Below are positions 8,005-17,688 of a DNA stretch of 64,000 nucleotides, one piece after another. The translations under genes were made by a program, and so were the position numbers. The notes beneath the pieces were generated by a model. It was not told the DNA's origin, did no database searches, and worked only from the letters and a program-made list of their open reading frames with translations. The stretch lies in the NCBI GenBank assembly GCA_945915065.1, contig CAMEER010000002.1, forward strand, positions 1 to 64,000, given 5' to 3'. Position 1 is the stretch's first letter, and each line of letters opens with the position of its first letter. Origin of the DNA: an uncultured Clostridia bacterium. GTDB taxonomy: Bacteria; Bacillota; Clostridia; Oscillospirales; Oscillospiraceae.

Positions 8005-9095
8005 TTGGCGAGCCTCCTTTCACGGGAAAGCCGCTTCTCTTTCAGTTCAGGCAGCTTCAGCATCACGGCGTTTGCGGCCACTACGAAAACGAAAATAAAA
8101 GCGGAGAGCATATCCACCCATTCAGAAGGAATATCAGTCATCACATTCAGTTGTGTACCGCCGGTGCAGAGCAGGCCCATCAACAGGGACATCAGCAAAC
8201 ATCCAAAAGGATTGTTTCCGGCGATCACAGCGATGGTAATGCCATCATAACCATAGCCGGGTGAGAAGTTGACCTGCATGTAGCCGAAGCCTCCCAGCAC
8301 ACGTTCTGCGCCCAGCAGGCCGGCCAGTGCACCGGAGATCAACATGGCAATCAGGATCAGGCGCTTGGCATCCACACCACAGTAGGTCGTGGCACGCAGG
8401 TTTTTGCCGGCAGCATTCAGCTGCCAGCCGAAAGGCGTCTTTTCAAAGACGATATACAGCACCACACACAGAAGAACGGCAATGATCAAGCCGCTGTTGA
8501 GCTGAGAACTGCCGGAAAGCGAAAGCATACGGGCAGAATCCTGAACAGTGGGAGTACGGGCAGTAGGACCGTCATTGCGGAAATAGTCCACCACTAAAAG
8601 GGTAACAATATTACTGATCATATGGTTCATCATGATGGTAGAGATGACCTCATGCACTCCGAAGCGTACCTTCAGCCATCCGGCCAGCAGAGCCAGCAAC
8701 CCACCTACCACGATGGCACCCAGAATGCAGATGCTCACATGTACCAAACGCGGAAGGCCCTGCAGCGCATAGCCCAGATAAGCCGCCGCCAGCGCACCGG
8801 CATACAGTTGTCCTTCCACGCCGATGTTGAATACATCACATTTGAAGGCAATGGCAACAGCCAAACCGGAGAAGATCAGTGGAGTCGTCTGGACCAGTAC
8901 CTTGGCAATACCGTTACCGGTGGTCAGAGGCTGGATCAACAGGTAGTAATAGACAGACAGAATATCCTTGTGCCCCTGCAGCGCCAGCAGAATACCGCCT
9001 ACCACCAACGCCAGCAGAAAACTGACGAGGAAGATGAGTACCTGTGTCAAAGCATTGCTGCTTTTACGATTAATCAGTTGATGCACCAGATTCAT
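8001..9095 (-). CDS. ABC transporter permease, nucleoside type
   Basis: A 364-residue permease, larger partner of the previous one and similar to NupP/YufP. It has about nine hydrophobic helices and the family segment FKCDVFNIGVEGQLYAGALA. It overlaps both the ATPase and the second permease by 4 bases, so the three are translationally coupled. Confidence 0.9.
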   Translation of the reverse strand: MNLVHQLINRKSSNALTQVLIFLVSFLLALVVGGILLALQGHKDILSVYYYLLIQPLTTGNGIAKVLVQTTPLIFSGLAVAIAFKCDVFNIGVEGQLYAGALAAAYLGYALQGLPRLVHVSICILGAIVVGGLLALLAGWLKVRFGVHEVISTIMMNHMISNIVTLLVVDYFRNDGPTARTPTVQDSARMLSLSGSSQLNSGLIIAVLLCVVLYIVFEKTPFGWQLNAAGKNLRATTYCGVDAKRLILIAMLISGALAGLLGAERVLGGFGYMQVNFSPGYGYDGITIAVIAGNNPFGCLLMSLLMGLLCTGGTQLNVMTDIPSEWVDMLSAFIFVFVVAANAVMLKLPELKEKRLSRERRLAK

Positions 9096-10618
9096 TCGCG
9101 ATCCCCTCCTTCCTGAATTCCCATCATCAGACTGCCGATACGGGTAATATCTGCCTGATCACGGGGAATGATATCCATACAACGGCCCTTGAAGAACACG
9201 GCAATGCGGTCGCTCATGCGCATGATCTCGGTCAGCTCCGTGGAGATCAGCAGCACAGCTTTTCCGGCAGCTTTTTGCTCTTCCAGACGCTTATAAACAA
9301 ATTCGATGGCACCGATATCCAAGCCGCGGGTAGGATTTACCGCAATAACCAAATCGGAATCGCGCACACCGAACTCCCGGGCAAGGATCACCTTTTGCTG
9401 ATTGCCGCCGGACAGTTCTGATACCTTGGCTTCAATCGAGGGCATGCGCACATCATACTCCTGAAGGACAGTAGGCATAGTATCCATCAGACCCCGGCGG
9501 CGGAGAAGGCCGCCCTGGCAAAATCTCTTGTCGGCTTCACAGCCCATCACCGAGTTCATAAGAATGCTGTTTTTCAGCACCAGTCCCTGTGAATGCCGGT
9601 CAGGCGGGATCAGTGCCACACCGCTGTTCCGGATCTGAGAGGAGGACTTCCCGGTAATATTCACTCCGGATTTCTCCACCTTGCCGCTGCTGATCCGGGT
9701 CATTCCCAGAATGGCGTCCACCAGTTCTGTCTGCCCGTTGCCATCCACGCCGGCAATACCCAGAACCTCTCCAGCCTGCAGATCAAAGCTAATGTTCTGC
9801 AGACCGGAAGAAAACTGCGTCCGTTCGGTGCAAACATTTTCCACATGGAGAATCACATCGCCTTTTTCTATCGCCATGGGATAACCGTCCAACTGGACAT
9901 CGCGGCCCACCATCATCTGTACCAGCCGCTCGCTGGTGGATTCTTTGGCCGGCACCGTGCCGATCATCCGCCCCAGACGCAACACGGTGATCTCATCGGC
10001 GATATCCATGACTTCTTCCAGCTTATGGCTGATAAAGATAATGGTTTTGCCCATCTTTTTCAGGGCACGAATATTGTCACACAGCTGTTCTGTTTCCTGC
10101 GGCGTCAGCACAGCTGTAGGTTCATCCAAAATCAGATACTCTGCATCGCGCATCAGTACTTTCAGAATTTCGATGCGCTGCTGCTCGCCGACCGTCATGT
10201 CACCGACGAGACGTTCCGGATTCAGGTCGATCCCATAGGTCTCACAGGTCTTGGTGATGCGGTCAATTGCTGTGCTCTTATCAATGGTATAGCCATGCTT
10301 AAGCGGTTCTGAACCTAAGATTACATTTTGCCAGACCGTCAGGGTTGGCACCAGCATAAAGTGCTGGTATACCATACCGATACTGTATTTTGCTGCATCC
10401 TGCGGGCCACGGAGAACGGCCTTCTCACCGTCTACCGTGATCTCGCCGGTTGTGGGGGGCAGCGTTCCGCTGAGGATATTCATTAAGGTGGATTTGCCGG
10501 CACCGTTTTCTCCGACGATGGCATGGACAGTTCCTTTTTTCAAGGTAATATCCACATCCTGGAGTGCAAGTTTACCAAAAAAATCTTTGGTGATCCCTGT
10601 CATCGTGATTCCCTGCAT
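9092..10618 (-). CDS. Double-domain ABC ATPase of the importer
   Basis: A 508-residue protein with two fused nucleotide-binding domains, as in RbsA/NupO. The first has Walker A GENGAGKST, a VGEQQR signature and Walker B YLILDEPTA. The second has a degenerate Walker A (GVDGNGQTEL) but a good signature LSGGNQQK. It powers uptake by the two permeases. The gene is separated from the binding-protein gene by a strong hairpin at 10640. Confidence 0.9.
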   Translation of the reverse strand: MQGITMTGITKDFFGKLALQDVDITLKKGTVHAIVGENGAGKSTLMNILSGTLPPTTGEITVDGEKAVLRGPQDAAKYSIGMVYQHFMLVPTLTVWQNVILGSEPLKHGYTIDKSTAIDRITKTCETYGIDLNPERLVGDMTVGEQQRIEILKVLMRDAEYLILDEPTAVLTPQETEQLCDNIRALKKMGKTIIFISHKLEEVMDIADEITVLRLGRMIGTVPAKESTSERLVQMMVGRDVQLDGYPMAIEKGDVILHVENVCTERTQFSSGLQNISFDLQAGEVLGIAGVDGNGQTELVDAILGMTRISSGKVEKSGVNITGKSSSQIRNSGVALIPPDRHSQGLVLKNSILMNSVMGCEADKRFCQGGLLRRRGLMDTMPTVLQEYDVRMPSIEAKVSELSGGNQQKVILAREFGVRDSDLVIAVNPTRGLDIGAIEFVYKRLEEQKAAGKAVLLISTELTEIMRMSDRIAVFFKGRCMDIIPRDQADITRIGSLMMGIQEGGDRE

Positions 10619-10639
10619 TGTTTTATCCTTTCAGTGCTG

Positions 10640-10688
10640 AGGCCTGCGCCGCGGGAAAGACGCATTGTCTATTCAGCGGCGCAGGCCT
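10640..10688 (-). other. Intercistronic hairpin after the binding-protein gene
   Basis: AGGCCTGCGCCGC and its perfect complement (13-base stem) enclose 23 bases. It lies between the binding-protein gene and the ATPase gene. Without a T-run it probably protects the upstream message, raising binding-protein levels over the membrane parts. Confidence 0.6.
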
Positions 10689-10727
10689 TTGATATTTCTG
10701 CTGTGCCCTGTAAAAAGGTGCAGCAGA

Positions 10728-11741
10728 TCAATAGCTCATCACATTGGTAACGGTCAGCTCGCCGTTGACAATCTTGGCAACAGCATCATTGACGGCAGCC
10801 ATGATATCCTCAGTCATGAACTCGCTCTCCACAACGCCCACGCCCTCATTGGCGCAGTTCAGGACGGTCATACCGCTCAGGGGAGTGCCGTTGACACAGC
10901 TCTCGGTGAACAAATACACGGCGCGATCACCCTTGGTCAGGGCGCTGGTCAGCATGTTTTCAGGAGCCAGATGGGTCTGATCGATATTCACACCGATTGC
11001 CCAGATGCCCTTCTCAACACAGGCTTCGATCATGCCCATACCACTGGCGCCGGCAGCATGATAGCAAACATCCGCACCGTTGGAGATGCAGTCCATGGTC
11101 AAGGTCTTGGCTGTGGCGGGATCGTTCCAGGCGGAGTTGTCATTACCGATGTACTTCACAATAACGGTGGCGTCAGGCTTTACGGAATGTACGCCCTCTT
11201 CAAAACCGACCTGGAATTTCTCAATGGTGGGAATCTGCATGCCGCCGATAAAGCCGATTACATTGCTCTCAGACTTCATGGCTGCAGCGATACCGGCCAG
11301 ATAGGAGCACTCATGAGTCGCATAGGTGAACGATGCCACGTTGTCAATATCGCTTACCTCGGTATCCAGAATCATAAAATGCACGTCGGGATGCTGGGGA
11401 GCAAATTCACGCAGGGCCTCCTCCTGATTGAAAGAGTCGCAGCAGATCACGTTGAACCCAGCGGAAACCAGGCCTTCCAGATAGTCAATGTACTTGGAAG
11501 TATCGTCGCACTCCACATACTTAGTCTCAACACCGAAGTCCTCAGCGACCTTCAGCAGGCCTTCATATGCCTGATCGTTGATGGACTCGTCGCCCAGGGA
11601 ACCCTCCAGAAGCAGACCAACCTTAATGGCAGGGGCCTTTTCATCGTCACCGGTGTTTTCGGTGTCACCGGCATTACCGCCGCAGGCAGTCATGGCCAAG
11701 GCCATCACCAGCGCCAGAATCAGAGCCAATAGCTTTTTCAT
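10728..11741 (-). CDS. BMP-family substrate-binding lipoprotein
   Basis: A 337-residue lipoprotein of the BmpA/PnrA/NupN family, which bind purine or pyrimidine nucleosides in the Gram-positive importers studied. A lipoprotein signal (MKKLLALILALVMALAMTAC) places the lipid on C20. The start is at 11741, seven bases after AGGAGGAAG; an upstream TTG/ATG extension would spoil the signal peptide. The mature part opens with KVGLLLEGSLGDES, the usual first strand. Its ligand here is inferred to be a nucleoside or derivative. Confidence 0.88.
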   Translation of the reverse strand: MKKLLALILALVMALAMTACGGNAGDTENTGDDEKAPAIKVGLLLEGSLGDESINDQAYEGLLKVAEDFGVETKYVECDDTSKYIDYLEGLVSAGFNVICCDSFNQEEALREFAPQHPDVHFMILDTEVSDIDNVASFTYATHECSYLAGIAAAMKSESNVIGFIGGMQIPTIEKFQVGFEEGVHSVKPDATVIVKYIGNDNSAWNDPATAKTLTMDCISNGADVCYHAAGASGMGMIEACVEKGIWAIGVNIDQTHLAPENMLTSALTKGDRAVYLFTESCVNGTPLSGMTVLNCANEGVGVVESEFMTEDIMAAVNDAVAKIVNGELTVTNVMSY

Positions 11742-11809
11742 TTGAATCCTTCCTCCTAAAATCAGTTTGAAATATATCCACACAGCGAACTGTGGCAGAT
11801 AACCGGTCT

Positions 11810-12448
11810 TTACTTGCGCAGGCAGATAGCTGCTGCGGCATCAGCAGCGGAAGCAGCATCGGGCGTGTAGCAATCGGCGCCAATAGCATCGCAGTATGCC
11901 TGAGAAATAGGTGCGCCGCCGATCATGACCTTGTACTGGTCACGAACGCCTTTTTCTTTCAAATGTGCCAGCACATTCTTGATTTCAGTCATGGTGGTGG
12001 TCAGCAGAGCGCTGCAGCAGATGATGTCAGCATGATTTTCCTCAGCAGCCTGCAAAAAGCGTTCGGGAGAGACATCCACGCCCAGATCCACCACACGCAG
12101 ACCCTTTCCTTCAATCATCATCTTCACCAGATTCTTGCCAATATCATGCATGTCACCACGCACGGTACCGATAATGGCCGTACCGATCGGCTCAATGCCG
12201 CAGTCCGCCATATAGGGTTTAAGCAGTGCCATGCCCATATTCATGGCACGTGCAGCTACCAAAACCTCGGGAACAAATACTTCATTATTTTTAAATTTCT
12301 CTCCGACGGCGCTCATCGCGGGGAGCATTGCATCCTGAAGGATGTCCTTGGGAGAAATCTTATCATCCAGTGCCGTCTGGATCAGTTCACATACGCGCTT
12401 TCCTCTGCCCTGCTGGATCAGCATATTGATTTCCTGAATAGTGCTCAT
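11810..12448 (-). CDS. Corrinoid (cobalamin-binding) methyl-carrier protein
   Basis: A 212-residue protein like MtaC/MtmC/MttC. Residues 1-85 form the helical cap, and residues 88-210 the B12-binding Rossmann fold. The DxHxxG motif is DMHDIG (99-104), with H101 the lower cobalt ligand, and MIGGAPIS marks the second conserved loop. It would carry the methyl group between donor and acceptor methyltransferases. It starts the importer half-operon, 90 bases after a -10 element at 12538. Confidence 0.93.
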   Translation of the reverse strand: MSTIQEINMLIQQGRGKRVCELIQTALDDKISPKDILQDAMLPAMSAVGEKFKNNEVFVPEVLVAARAMNMGMALLKPYMADCGIEPIGTAIIGTVRGDMHDIGKNLVKMMIEGKGLRVVDLGVDVSPERFLQAAEENHADIICCSALLTTTMTEIKNVLAHLKEKGVRDQYKVMIGGAPISQAYCDAIGADCYTPDAASAADAAAAICLRK

Positions 12449-12537
12449 GTCTCTTCACTGCCTTTCTTGCTTCCTGTCAAAATCCATGTAAGACAGGAGT
12501 ACTGTCATCTTCCCAGAATCCTGTATCTTATACTTCT

Positions 12538-12600
12538 ATTATGACACTTTCACTGTGGGTTTTCTTGCTTATTTTTTCGACTCTTTTTCTTATTTTTTGA
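12538..12600 (-). promoter_or_regulatory. Promoter with A-rich upstream motif, corrinoid/importer operon
   Basis: CATAAT (12538-12543) could be the -10 element for the leftward genes from 12448; there is no good -35. About 31 bases upstream lies an A-rich block (12571-12600) ending in GTCGAAA. It matches a block upstream of the UroD2 gene (19700-19731) at about 24 of 32 bases, at almost the same distance from that -10. An AraC-type activator site is the natural reading. Confidence 0.5.
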
Positions 12601-12634
12601 TTTAGCCACAGATTACTGGCCGCTCGGTATCCGC

Positions 12635-13465
12635 TTACTGCAATGCGCTGCGCAGTGCGCGGATATAGGACGGATCGCTTCCGCAGCAGCCGCCTATGTA
12701 CCTGACATCACATTCCAGTGCCGGCAGGCTGTCGTTGACAAAAGTCTGAACATCATATTCCACACCGTCGTTAATGCCGTCTGAAATGGGCTTTCCGGCA
12801 TTGGGCTTAAACAGCAGAGGCAGATCCGTATACTGGCGGAACTGACCGATTACCGGAACAGCCTTGTCAGGCCCAAGAGAGCAGTTCAATCCGATTGCCT
12901 CCACGGGAAATTCTTTTACACCCGCCACAAAATCCTGTACAGAATTACCCATCATGGTTTTGCCTACCTCGGTAAACGTCATCATGGTAAAAATGGGAAG
13001 ATCATGCTTCACAGCTGCCCGCAGGGCGATGAGCAGCATTTCAAGATCCATAAAGGTCTGTAGAACAATGACATCCGGCTTCTCAGACACGCCGGCGCTG
13101 ATCTGCTCATCAAAGATCTCATACGCATCTTCTGCAGAAAGGTCGCCGTAAGGCTCCAACAGAATGGGCAGCGGGCCAACAGAGAAGGCAGTCTTTGCTC
13201 TTCCGGCCAGGGCTTCCCGGGTAAGAGCTACCCCGGTTGATACGATTTCTTTCACCTGATAGCCACTGCCGCGAAGAGCAATACGGTTGGCGCCAAAGGT
13301 ATTTGTCAGGATGATCCGGGAACCGGCATCCAGATATTCCAGATTCAATTCCTGCACGATGGCGGGATTTTCCAGATTGTACCGCCAGACGGCGACCTTC
13401 TCCTCTGCCTTTGCCCAAAGACTGGTGCCTACACCGCCATCCAACAGCGTGATGTCTTTACGCAT
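12635..13465 (-). CDS. Homocysteine S-methyltransferase-like protein
   Basis: A 276-residue single-domain protein of the homocysteine-binding (MetH N-terminal/BHMT/MmuM) family. The N-terminus LLDGGVGTSL is typical. The three zinc-binding cysteines are C195 (LNCS) and C260-C261 (GGCC). It would transfer a methyl from the corrinoid protein to a thiol such as homocysteine, or take one from a sulfonium or thioether donor. It is shorter than BHMT and lacks the other MetH domains, which fits use with the separate corrinoid protein. It overlaps the DUF2284 gene by 8 bases. Confidence 0.88.
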   Translation of the reverse strand: MRKDITLLDGGVGTSLWAKAEEKVAVWRYNLENPAIVQELNLEYLDAGSRIILTNTFGANRIALRGSGYQVKEIVSTGVALTREALAGRAKTAFSVGPLPILLEPYGDLSAEDAYEIFDEQISAGVSEKPDVIVLQTFMDLEMLLIALRAAVKHDLPIFTMMTFTEVGKTMMGNSVQDFVAGVKEFPVEAIGLNCSLGPDKAVPVIGQFRQYTDLPLLFKPNAGKPISDGINDGVEYDVQTFVNDSLPALECDVRYIGGCCGSDPSYIRALRSALQ

Positions 13466-14033
13466 GGGATACTACCTCCTGATAATTGAAATCTTTTTTC
13501 AGAAAAATGCAGCTGACATAACTTAGCGTTCCGGGCCCGTGATAATAAGCTACGCCGCAGCTCTGGCACACCTGGCTGACCAGCAAACCGTATGCTTCCA
13601 TAGAGACGATCTGCTTTTCCGGGAAACGGCATGGCTCGTTCGGATATGTACATTGCGCGCATCGGCGGCAGGTGCCAGCACCCATAGGAAGAACATGATC
13701 TGTGCCAAAGCGGTTTCTCAGCCGTTCCGTCAGCATTTCGAAATGCTGCTTGTGACACTTTTCACCTTTCATCATGGACTCGTAGTCGAAGTCATCCTCC
13801 ATCTGTACCACAGTCTGCACCAGGACACCCTCATCGTACTGCTGCATTCGCTGCCGCATTTGCTCCAGGTCAGGACAGGCGGGAGGGCAGCACCAGTTTC
13901 TGCCGTAACTTCCGCAGCGGTCAGCGCTGCACATCTCTCTCACATCCGCCCTGAATTCCAGAACTGCGGCGGACAGAGGCGCTGCGTAGGAAAAGCCGCA
14001 TTCCATTGCCAGATCCGTTAAATTCACGATCAC
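13458..14033 (-). CDS. DUF2284 cysteine-rich metal-binding protein
   Basis: A 191-residue protein of the DUF2284 family, which often accompanies corrinoid methyltransferase genes. It has cysteine groups CGSYGRNWCCPPACP near residue 40 and AGTCRRCAQC with CTYPNEPC near residue 120, likely for iron-sulfur or metal binding. It may be a redox partner of the activator encoded next to it. It overlaps both neighbours by 4-8 bases. Confidence 0.8.
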   Translation of the reverse strand: MIVNLTDLAMECGFSYAAPLSAAVLEFRADVREMCSADRCGSYGRNWCCPPACPDLEQMRQRMQQYDEGVLVQTVVQMEDDFDYESMMKGEKCHKQHFEMLTERLRNRFGTDHVLPMGAGTCRRCAQCTYPNEPCRFPEKQIVSMEAYGLLVSQVCQSCGVAYYHGPGTLSYVSCIFLKKDFNYQEVVSHA

Positions 14034-15559
14034 CGCACCTCCCCCAACATCATGTTTTCCATGAATTTCTCCTGAAACACCGGGTTGTTGGCCAATTCTA
14101 CCGTTTCCGCCAGATCTGCGATCTTCCGAATTTCAATCAAAGCGTTACTGTCGCACAGCAGCCGAGCTGCACCGGAAGCTGCCGTATTTCCGGCCGGAAT
14201 GGCTTTTTCGGAAAGTATTGCAGGAAACAAACCGATGCTCGCGGCGCTGTCTGCTGACAGTTTGCTGCCAAAGCCACCGGAGAGCCACACTGTGTCTATC
14301 TTGTCCGGAGAAATGCCAGCAGTGGCCAACAGCGTCTCAATACCGGCGCATACAGCGCTTTTCGCCAACTGGAAAGCACGGATATCGCTTCGGGTCAGGG
14401 CTATACTGCCGCTCAGCGGTATCGCCTCGGTTTCCATAAAGCCGGTGTCTTCAATGTCTCCGCGCTGCACCAGACAATTCACGGCATCCATCAGGCCGGA
14501 ACCGCAGAGGCTCTCTGCCGGTTGTTCCGCAATGGTATGAATCTGTAGCCGGCCATCTCGCAATTCTACTCGGTCAATGGCACCGGGAACGGCGCTGCTG
14601 CCGCAGGAAATGCCCACGCCTTCAAAGGCCGGGCCTGCTGCCGTAGCGCAGCAGAGCAGTTTACCGCCGTACAGCAGAACGATTTCTCCGTTGGTACCCA
14701 CATCTGCCAAAAGGGCACTTCCCGGATGCGACAGTACGTCACAGGCCAGCAGGCCACAGCTGATATCAGCTCCTACATAGGCAGAAATGCAGGGCGGCAG
14801 ATAGATCCGGCAGTCTTTGTTCCATGGAAACCCCAACTCCGACGCCGTCATATATTCGCCGAACCGATGGTTGGCCGAAAAGGGCGCAAAAGCCAGATCC
14901 CGCACTTCATAGCCGCACAGCAGATACAGCATGGAGGTATTGCCGGTGATCACAGCGCCTGTGATCTCCCGGGGGGAACGCTCCGCTTTGTCGCAAAGCT
15001 CCGACGCCAGATCCGCAAGACATTGCCGGATGCACGCCTGCAGCGCAGGTCCTTCCCCTTTCAGAGAGGTTTCTAATCGTGAGATCACATCTGCGCCAAA
15101 GCATTCCTGAGGATTTTTACAGGCACTGACCCCCAGAGGGCGGCGGCAATCCAGATCCCACAGATAGGCTGCCACAGTCGTGGTACCGATATCCACGGAC
15201 AGGCCAAGCCCCGATGCCCAGGGAGACCATGCCATATCACCTGAGACGGTACCCAGTTCCACCTGCAGAGCACCGCTGGTAGGAACAGTAATCTGCACAT
15301 TTTCACCGCAGATAACGGCTTTACAAGCAAGGCGGAAACCAGTTTGTATTTCAGTGGGCGTTAGTTTTTCCCGCTCCTGGGCGTCCATAGGACATATGTC
15401 ACCTGTCGCTTGTACCTTGCATTTGCCGCAGCGACCACGTCCACCGCAGGGCATATCCATTCCCAAGCCGCTGTTCGTCAGGGCCTGCGCCAACGTGCAG
15501 GCTTCACCGTTCCAGGGAAACTGCCCCACCATGGTATCACCATAGTAGACCCTGATCAT
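14030..15559 (-). CDS. RACo-type reductive activator of corrinoid protein
   Basis: A 509-residue protein. Residues 1-90 form a plant-type [2Fe-2S] ferredoxin (C38, C44, C47, C79). The C-terminal two thirds is the ASKHA ATPase domain (DUF4445), with SVDIGTTTVAAYLWD as the phosphate loop and LADVGTNGEIVLLY later. Such proteins use ATP to reduce Co(II) back to Co(I) in corrinoid proteins. Overlaps of 4 bases couple it to the phosphorylase and DUF2284 genes. Confidence 0.93.
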   Translation of the reverse strand: MIRVYYGDTMVGQFPWNGEACTLAQALTNSGLGMDMPCGGRGRCGKCKVQATGDICPMDAQEREKLTPTEIQTGFRLACKAVICGENVQITVPTSGALQVELGTVSGDMAWSPWASGLGLSVDIGTTTVAAYLWDLDCRRPLGVSACKNPQECFGADVISRLETSLKGEGPALQACIRQCLADLASELCDKAERSPREITGAVITGNTSMLYLLCGYEVRDLAFAPFSANHRFGEYMTASELGFPWNKDCRIYLPPCISAYVGADISCGLLACDVLSHPGSALLADVGTNGEIVLLYGGKLLCCATAAGPAFEGVGISCGSSAVPGAIDRVELRDGRLQIHTIAEQPAESLCGSGLMDAVNCLVQRGDIEDTGFMETEAIPLSGSIALTRSDIRAFQLAKSAVCAGIETLLATAGISPDKIDTVWLSGGFGSKLSADSAASIGLFPAILSEKAIPAGNTAASGAARLLCDSNALIEIRKIADLAETVELANNPVFQEKFMENMMLGEVR

Positions 15560-16305
15560 TTCTGTTTCTCCTTCCGATCGATGGCCGCAAAAGTTTCCAG
15601 TGCCAAGAGTATAGAAGCCTTTTCGCCTCCTGCGCCGTCAGTATCGCCCTCTGAATAGGCGCCGATACTGTGAAACGTATCGTTGCCCCACAGCACAACA
15701 TTATTCAGAATACTAAGTGCTTTCACACCGCGCAGTCCTGCCACTGTCAGCAGAGCGGCAGTTTCCATATCTGAGCCGAGGATACCTCGGCCGCTCCAAT
15801 GCTCATTGATGGCATCCTGCCCGTCCACATAGAAGCTGTCGTGGCTGCGGACAATACCGGTATGGGTGGTAATGCCGTTTTTTGCTGCCGCTTCCTGACA
15901 GAGACAAAGCATTTCCGCGTCTGAAACCGCAGGGTAACTGCGGGATACATAGGCGGCGGAAGTACCCTCGTCCCGTACCGCGCCCTGTGCCAGAATCAGA
16001 TCGCCGATGCGAATGCCGGGCTGCAGAGCGCCGCAGGAACCGATGCGGATCATGTGACTGACGCCGGTATGACGAAGCTCTTCCACAGCAATTGCTGCAG
16101 AAGGCCCTCCAATACCGGTGGAAACGGCCAGGATCCTCACGCCGCGGAACGTGCCGCTAATACAGCGGTATTCGCGGTTGCTGCCCAAATCACACGTCTG
16201 ATCCAGATATGCGGCGATACGTTCGACCCGGGCCGGGTCACCCGGCATAATGGCATACGGGATCCCCAAAGACTCTTCCAGATGAATATGCGGCTGCATA
16301 GGCAC
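15556..16305 (-). CDS. Nucleoside phosphorylase, uridine-phosphorylase family
   Basis: A 249-residue NP-I phosphorylase. PGDPARVERIA, the phosphate and trimer segment STGIGGPSAAIAVEEL, and IRIGSCGALQPGIRIGD match the Udp family, as does SDMETAALLTV for ribose binding. It would cleave a nucleoside with phosphate to a base and ribose-1-phosphate. It is the first gene of the activator half-operon and overlaps RACo by 4 bases, which ties nucleoside cleavage to methyl transfer. Base specificity cannot be read from sequence alone. Confidence 0.9.
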   Translation of the reverse strand: MPMQPHIHLEESLGIPYAIMPGDPARVERIAAYLDQTCDLGSNREYRCISGTFRGVRILAVSTGIGGPSAAIAVEELRHTGVSHMIRIGSCGALQPGIRIGDLILAQGAVRDEGTSAAYVSRSYPAVSDAEMLCLCQEAAAKNGITTHTGIVRSHDSFYVDGQDAINEHWSGRGILGSDMETAALLTVAGLRGVKALSILNNVVLWGNDTFHSIGAYSEGDTDGAGGEKASILLALETFAAIDRKEKQK

Positions 16306-16363
16306 GCTCCTTTTTATAGAAAATAGAAGTCATAGCGTCCTTACGGCTTGCGGCAGAGATCAC

Positions 16364-16392
16364 TTGACATCTTTTGAGAATGCTGATACTAT
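16364..16392 (+). promoter_or_regulatory. Promoter of the PocR/AraC regulator gene
   Basis: TTGACA (16364-16369) and TACTAT (16387-16392) with a 17-base spacer. It is the best consensus promoter of the locus, as expected for a constitutively made activator. Confidence 0.8.
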
Positions 16393-16430
16393 TTCGAATA
16401 TATATTCTCCGGACGGATGGGAGGCGCAGC

Positions 16431-17648
16431 ATGAGAGAAGAAATTGTAAGTTTATGCGAGTCGATCACTGCGCTGACCGGGATCACCGTCAGTCCTATTT
16501 TCCCTGATTCACCGGAGCTGTTCTATGAGCAGGCATGCAGTCAGCGTTTTTGCAGCCGCTGTCCTTACCAGCAGAAAAACGAATGGAATACCCACCTGTA
16601 CGGGCTCAGCGAGGCCTATCGTTGGGACGGTCATTTCATCTACTATTGTCCCAAGGCAATGACTTTTGTGGCCACCGCCGTTCTGGATCACACCGGCAGT
16701 CTCGGCGGCGGTATGATTGCCGGGCCTATTGTTATGGGCGATATACAGGATATCGCCTGCTATACGGAATATCCGCCGGTACGGGATGCCATTGAACGGG
16801 TCCCTCACAAGACCACCCTGCAGGTCAGGCAGCTTTCACAGCTTATGTCCACTGCGGCAAACGGCATTCATTATGGAAGCTTTGAGCAAAACCGCATCTA
16901 TGACCAGCAGCACTTTCTCAACACTATTTATGACATGCGGGATAAGTACATGGATGAGAAAGAGCATTACGACTATATTCTGGAGGCGGAAGATCAACTG
17001 TCCGATCTGATTCGAAAGCGGGACAGAAACGGCTCTCAGGATCTGCTGAACCGCTTGCTGGGGCACATTTTTTTCTATCACGCCGGCAATCTTTCGGATA
17101 TCAAGGCCAGAACACTGGAGCTGATCGTGATCATATCCCGGGCTGTGATCTCCAGCGGTGCCGATGTGGGCGACATCTTCCGCTACAGCACAGAGTACAT
17201 GCAGCAGATCGATCAATTCACCTCTGTGGATCAGCTGAATAAGTGGCTGTCCGAGGTTATCTGCCAATTTCTGGCGGTGTCATTCGACTTTATTGATATC
17301 AAACATTCCGATATTGTCTTCAAAACGATGGATTATATCCGGGACAACTGCCTGCGGCGCATCACCCTGGAAGATGTGGCAAATGAGGTATATCTAAGCA
17401 AAGCCTACCTCAGCAGCATCTTCAAGCAGGAAACAGGTATGAGTATTATTGATTATATCAATCAAACGCGGATCGCGCATAGCAAAACGCTGCTGGCCAA
17501 CACAACTCTCTCCTTGATTGAGATCGCCAATGAGTGCAGTTTCGGTGACCAGAGCTATTTCTCCCGGGTATTCAAGCGCTATGAAGGTGTTACACCCAAG
17601 CAATACCGGAGCAATGTGACAAAGCATAGCAAAAAGAATAAAGGCTAA
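16431..17648 (+). CDS. PocR-domain AraC-family regulator
   Basis: A 405-residue activator. Residues 1-130 resemble the PocR ligand-binding domain, with paired cysteines in FCSRC and YYC and the segment GGGMIAGPIVMGD. The C-terminal 100 residues contain two AraC helix-turn-helix units (ITLEDVANEVYLSKAYLSSI and SLIEIANECSFGDQSYFSRV). PocR domains sense small organic ligands and often control corrinoid-linked operons. The gene is divergent from the phosphorylase operon and convergent with the CobW gene. A GGGAGG site precedes the ATG. Confidence 0.88.
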   Translation: MREEIVSLCESITALTGITVSPIFPDSPELFYEQACSQRFCSRCPYQQKNEWNTHLYGLSEAYRWDGHFIYYCPKAMTFVATAVLDHTGSLGGGMIAGPIVMGDIQDIACYTEYPPVRDAIERVPHKTTLQVRQLSQLMSTAANGIHYGSFEQNRIYDQQHFLNTIYDMRDKYMDEKEHYDYILEAEDQLSDLIRKRDRNGSQDLLNRLLGHIFFYHAGNLSDIKARTLELIVIISRAVISSGADVGDIFRYSTEYMQQIDQFTSVDQLNKWLSEVICQFLAVSFDFIDIKHSDIVFKTMDYIRDNCLRRITLEDVANEVYLSKAYLSSIFKQETGMSIIDYINQTRIAHSKTLLANTTLSLIEIANECSFGDQSYFSRVFKRYEGVTPKQYRSNVTKHSKKNKG

Positions 17649-17669
17649 TCAAAAGGATATCACAAACGG

Positions 17670-17688
17670 GCCGTCACAGAGTGACGGT
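17670..17688. terminator. Hairpin between convergent genes
   Basis: GCCGTCAC and GTGACGGT form a stem with loop AGA, followed on the right by TCATTTTT. It overlaps the last codons of the CobW gene and would end the regulator transcript. Confidence 0.5.
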
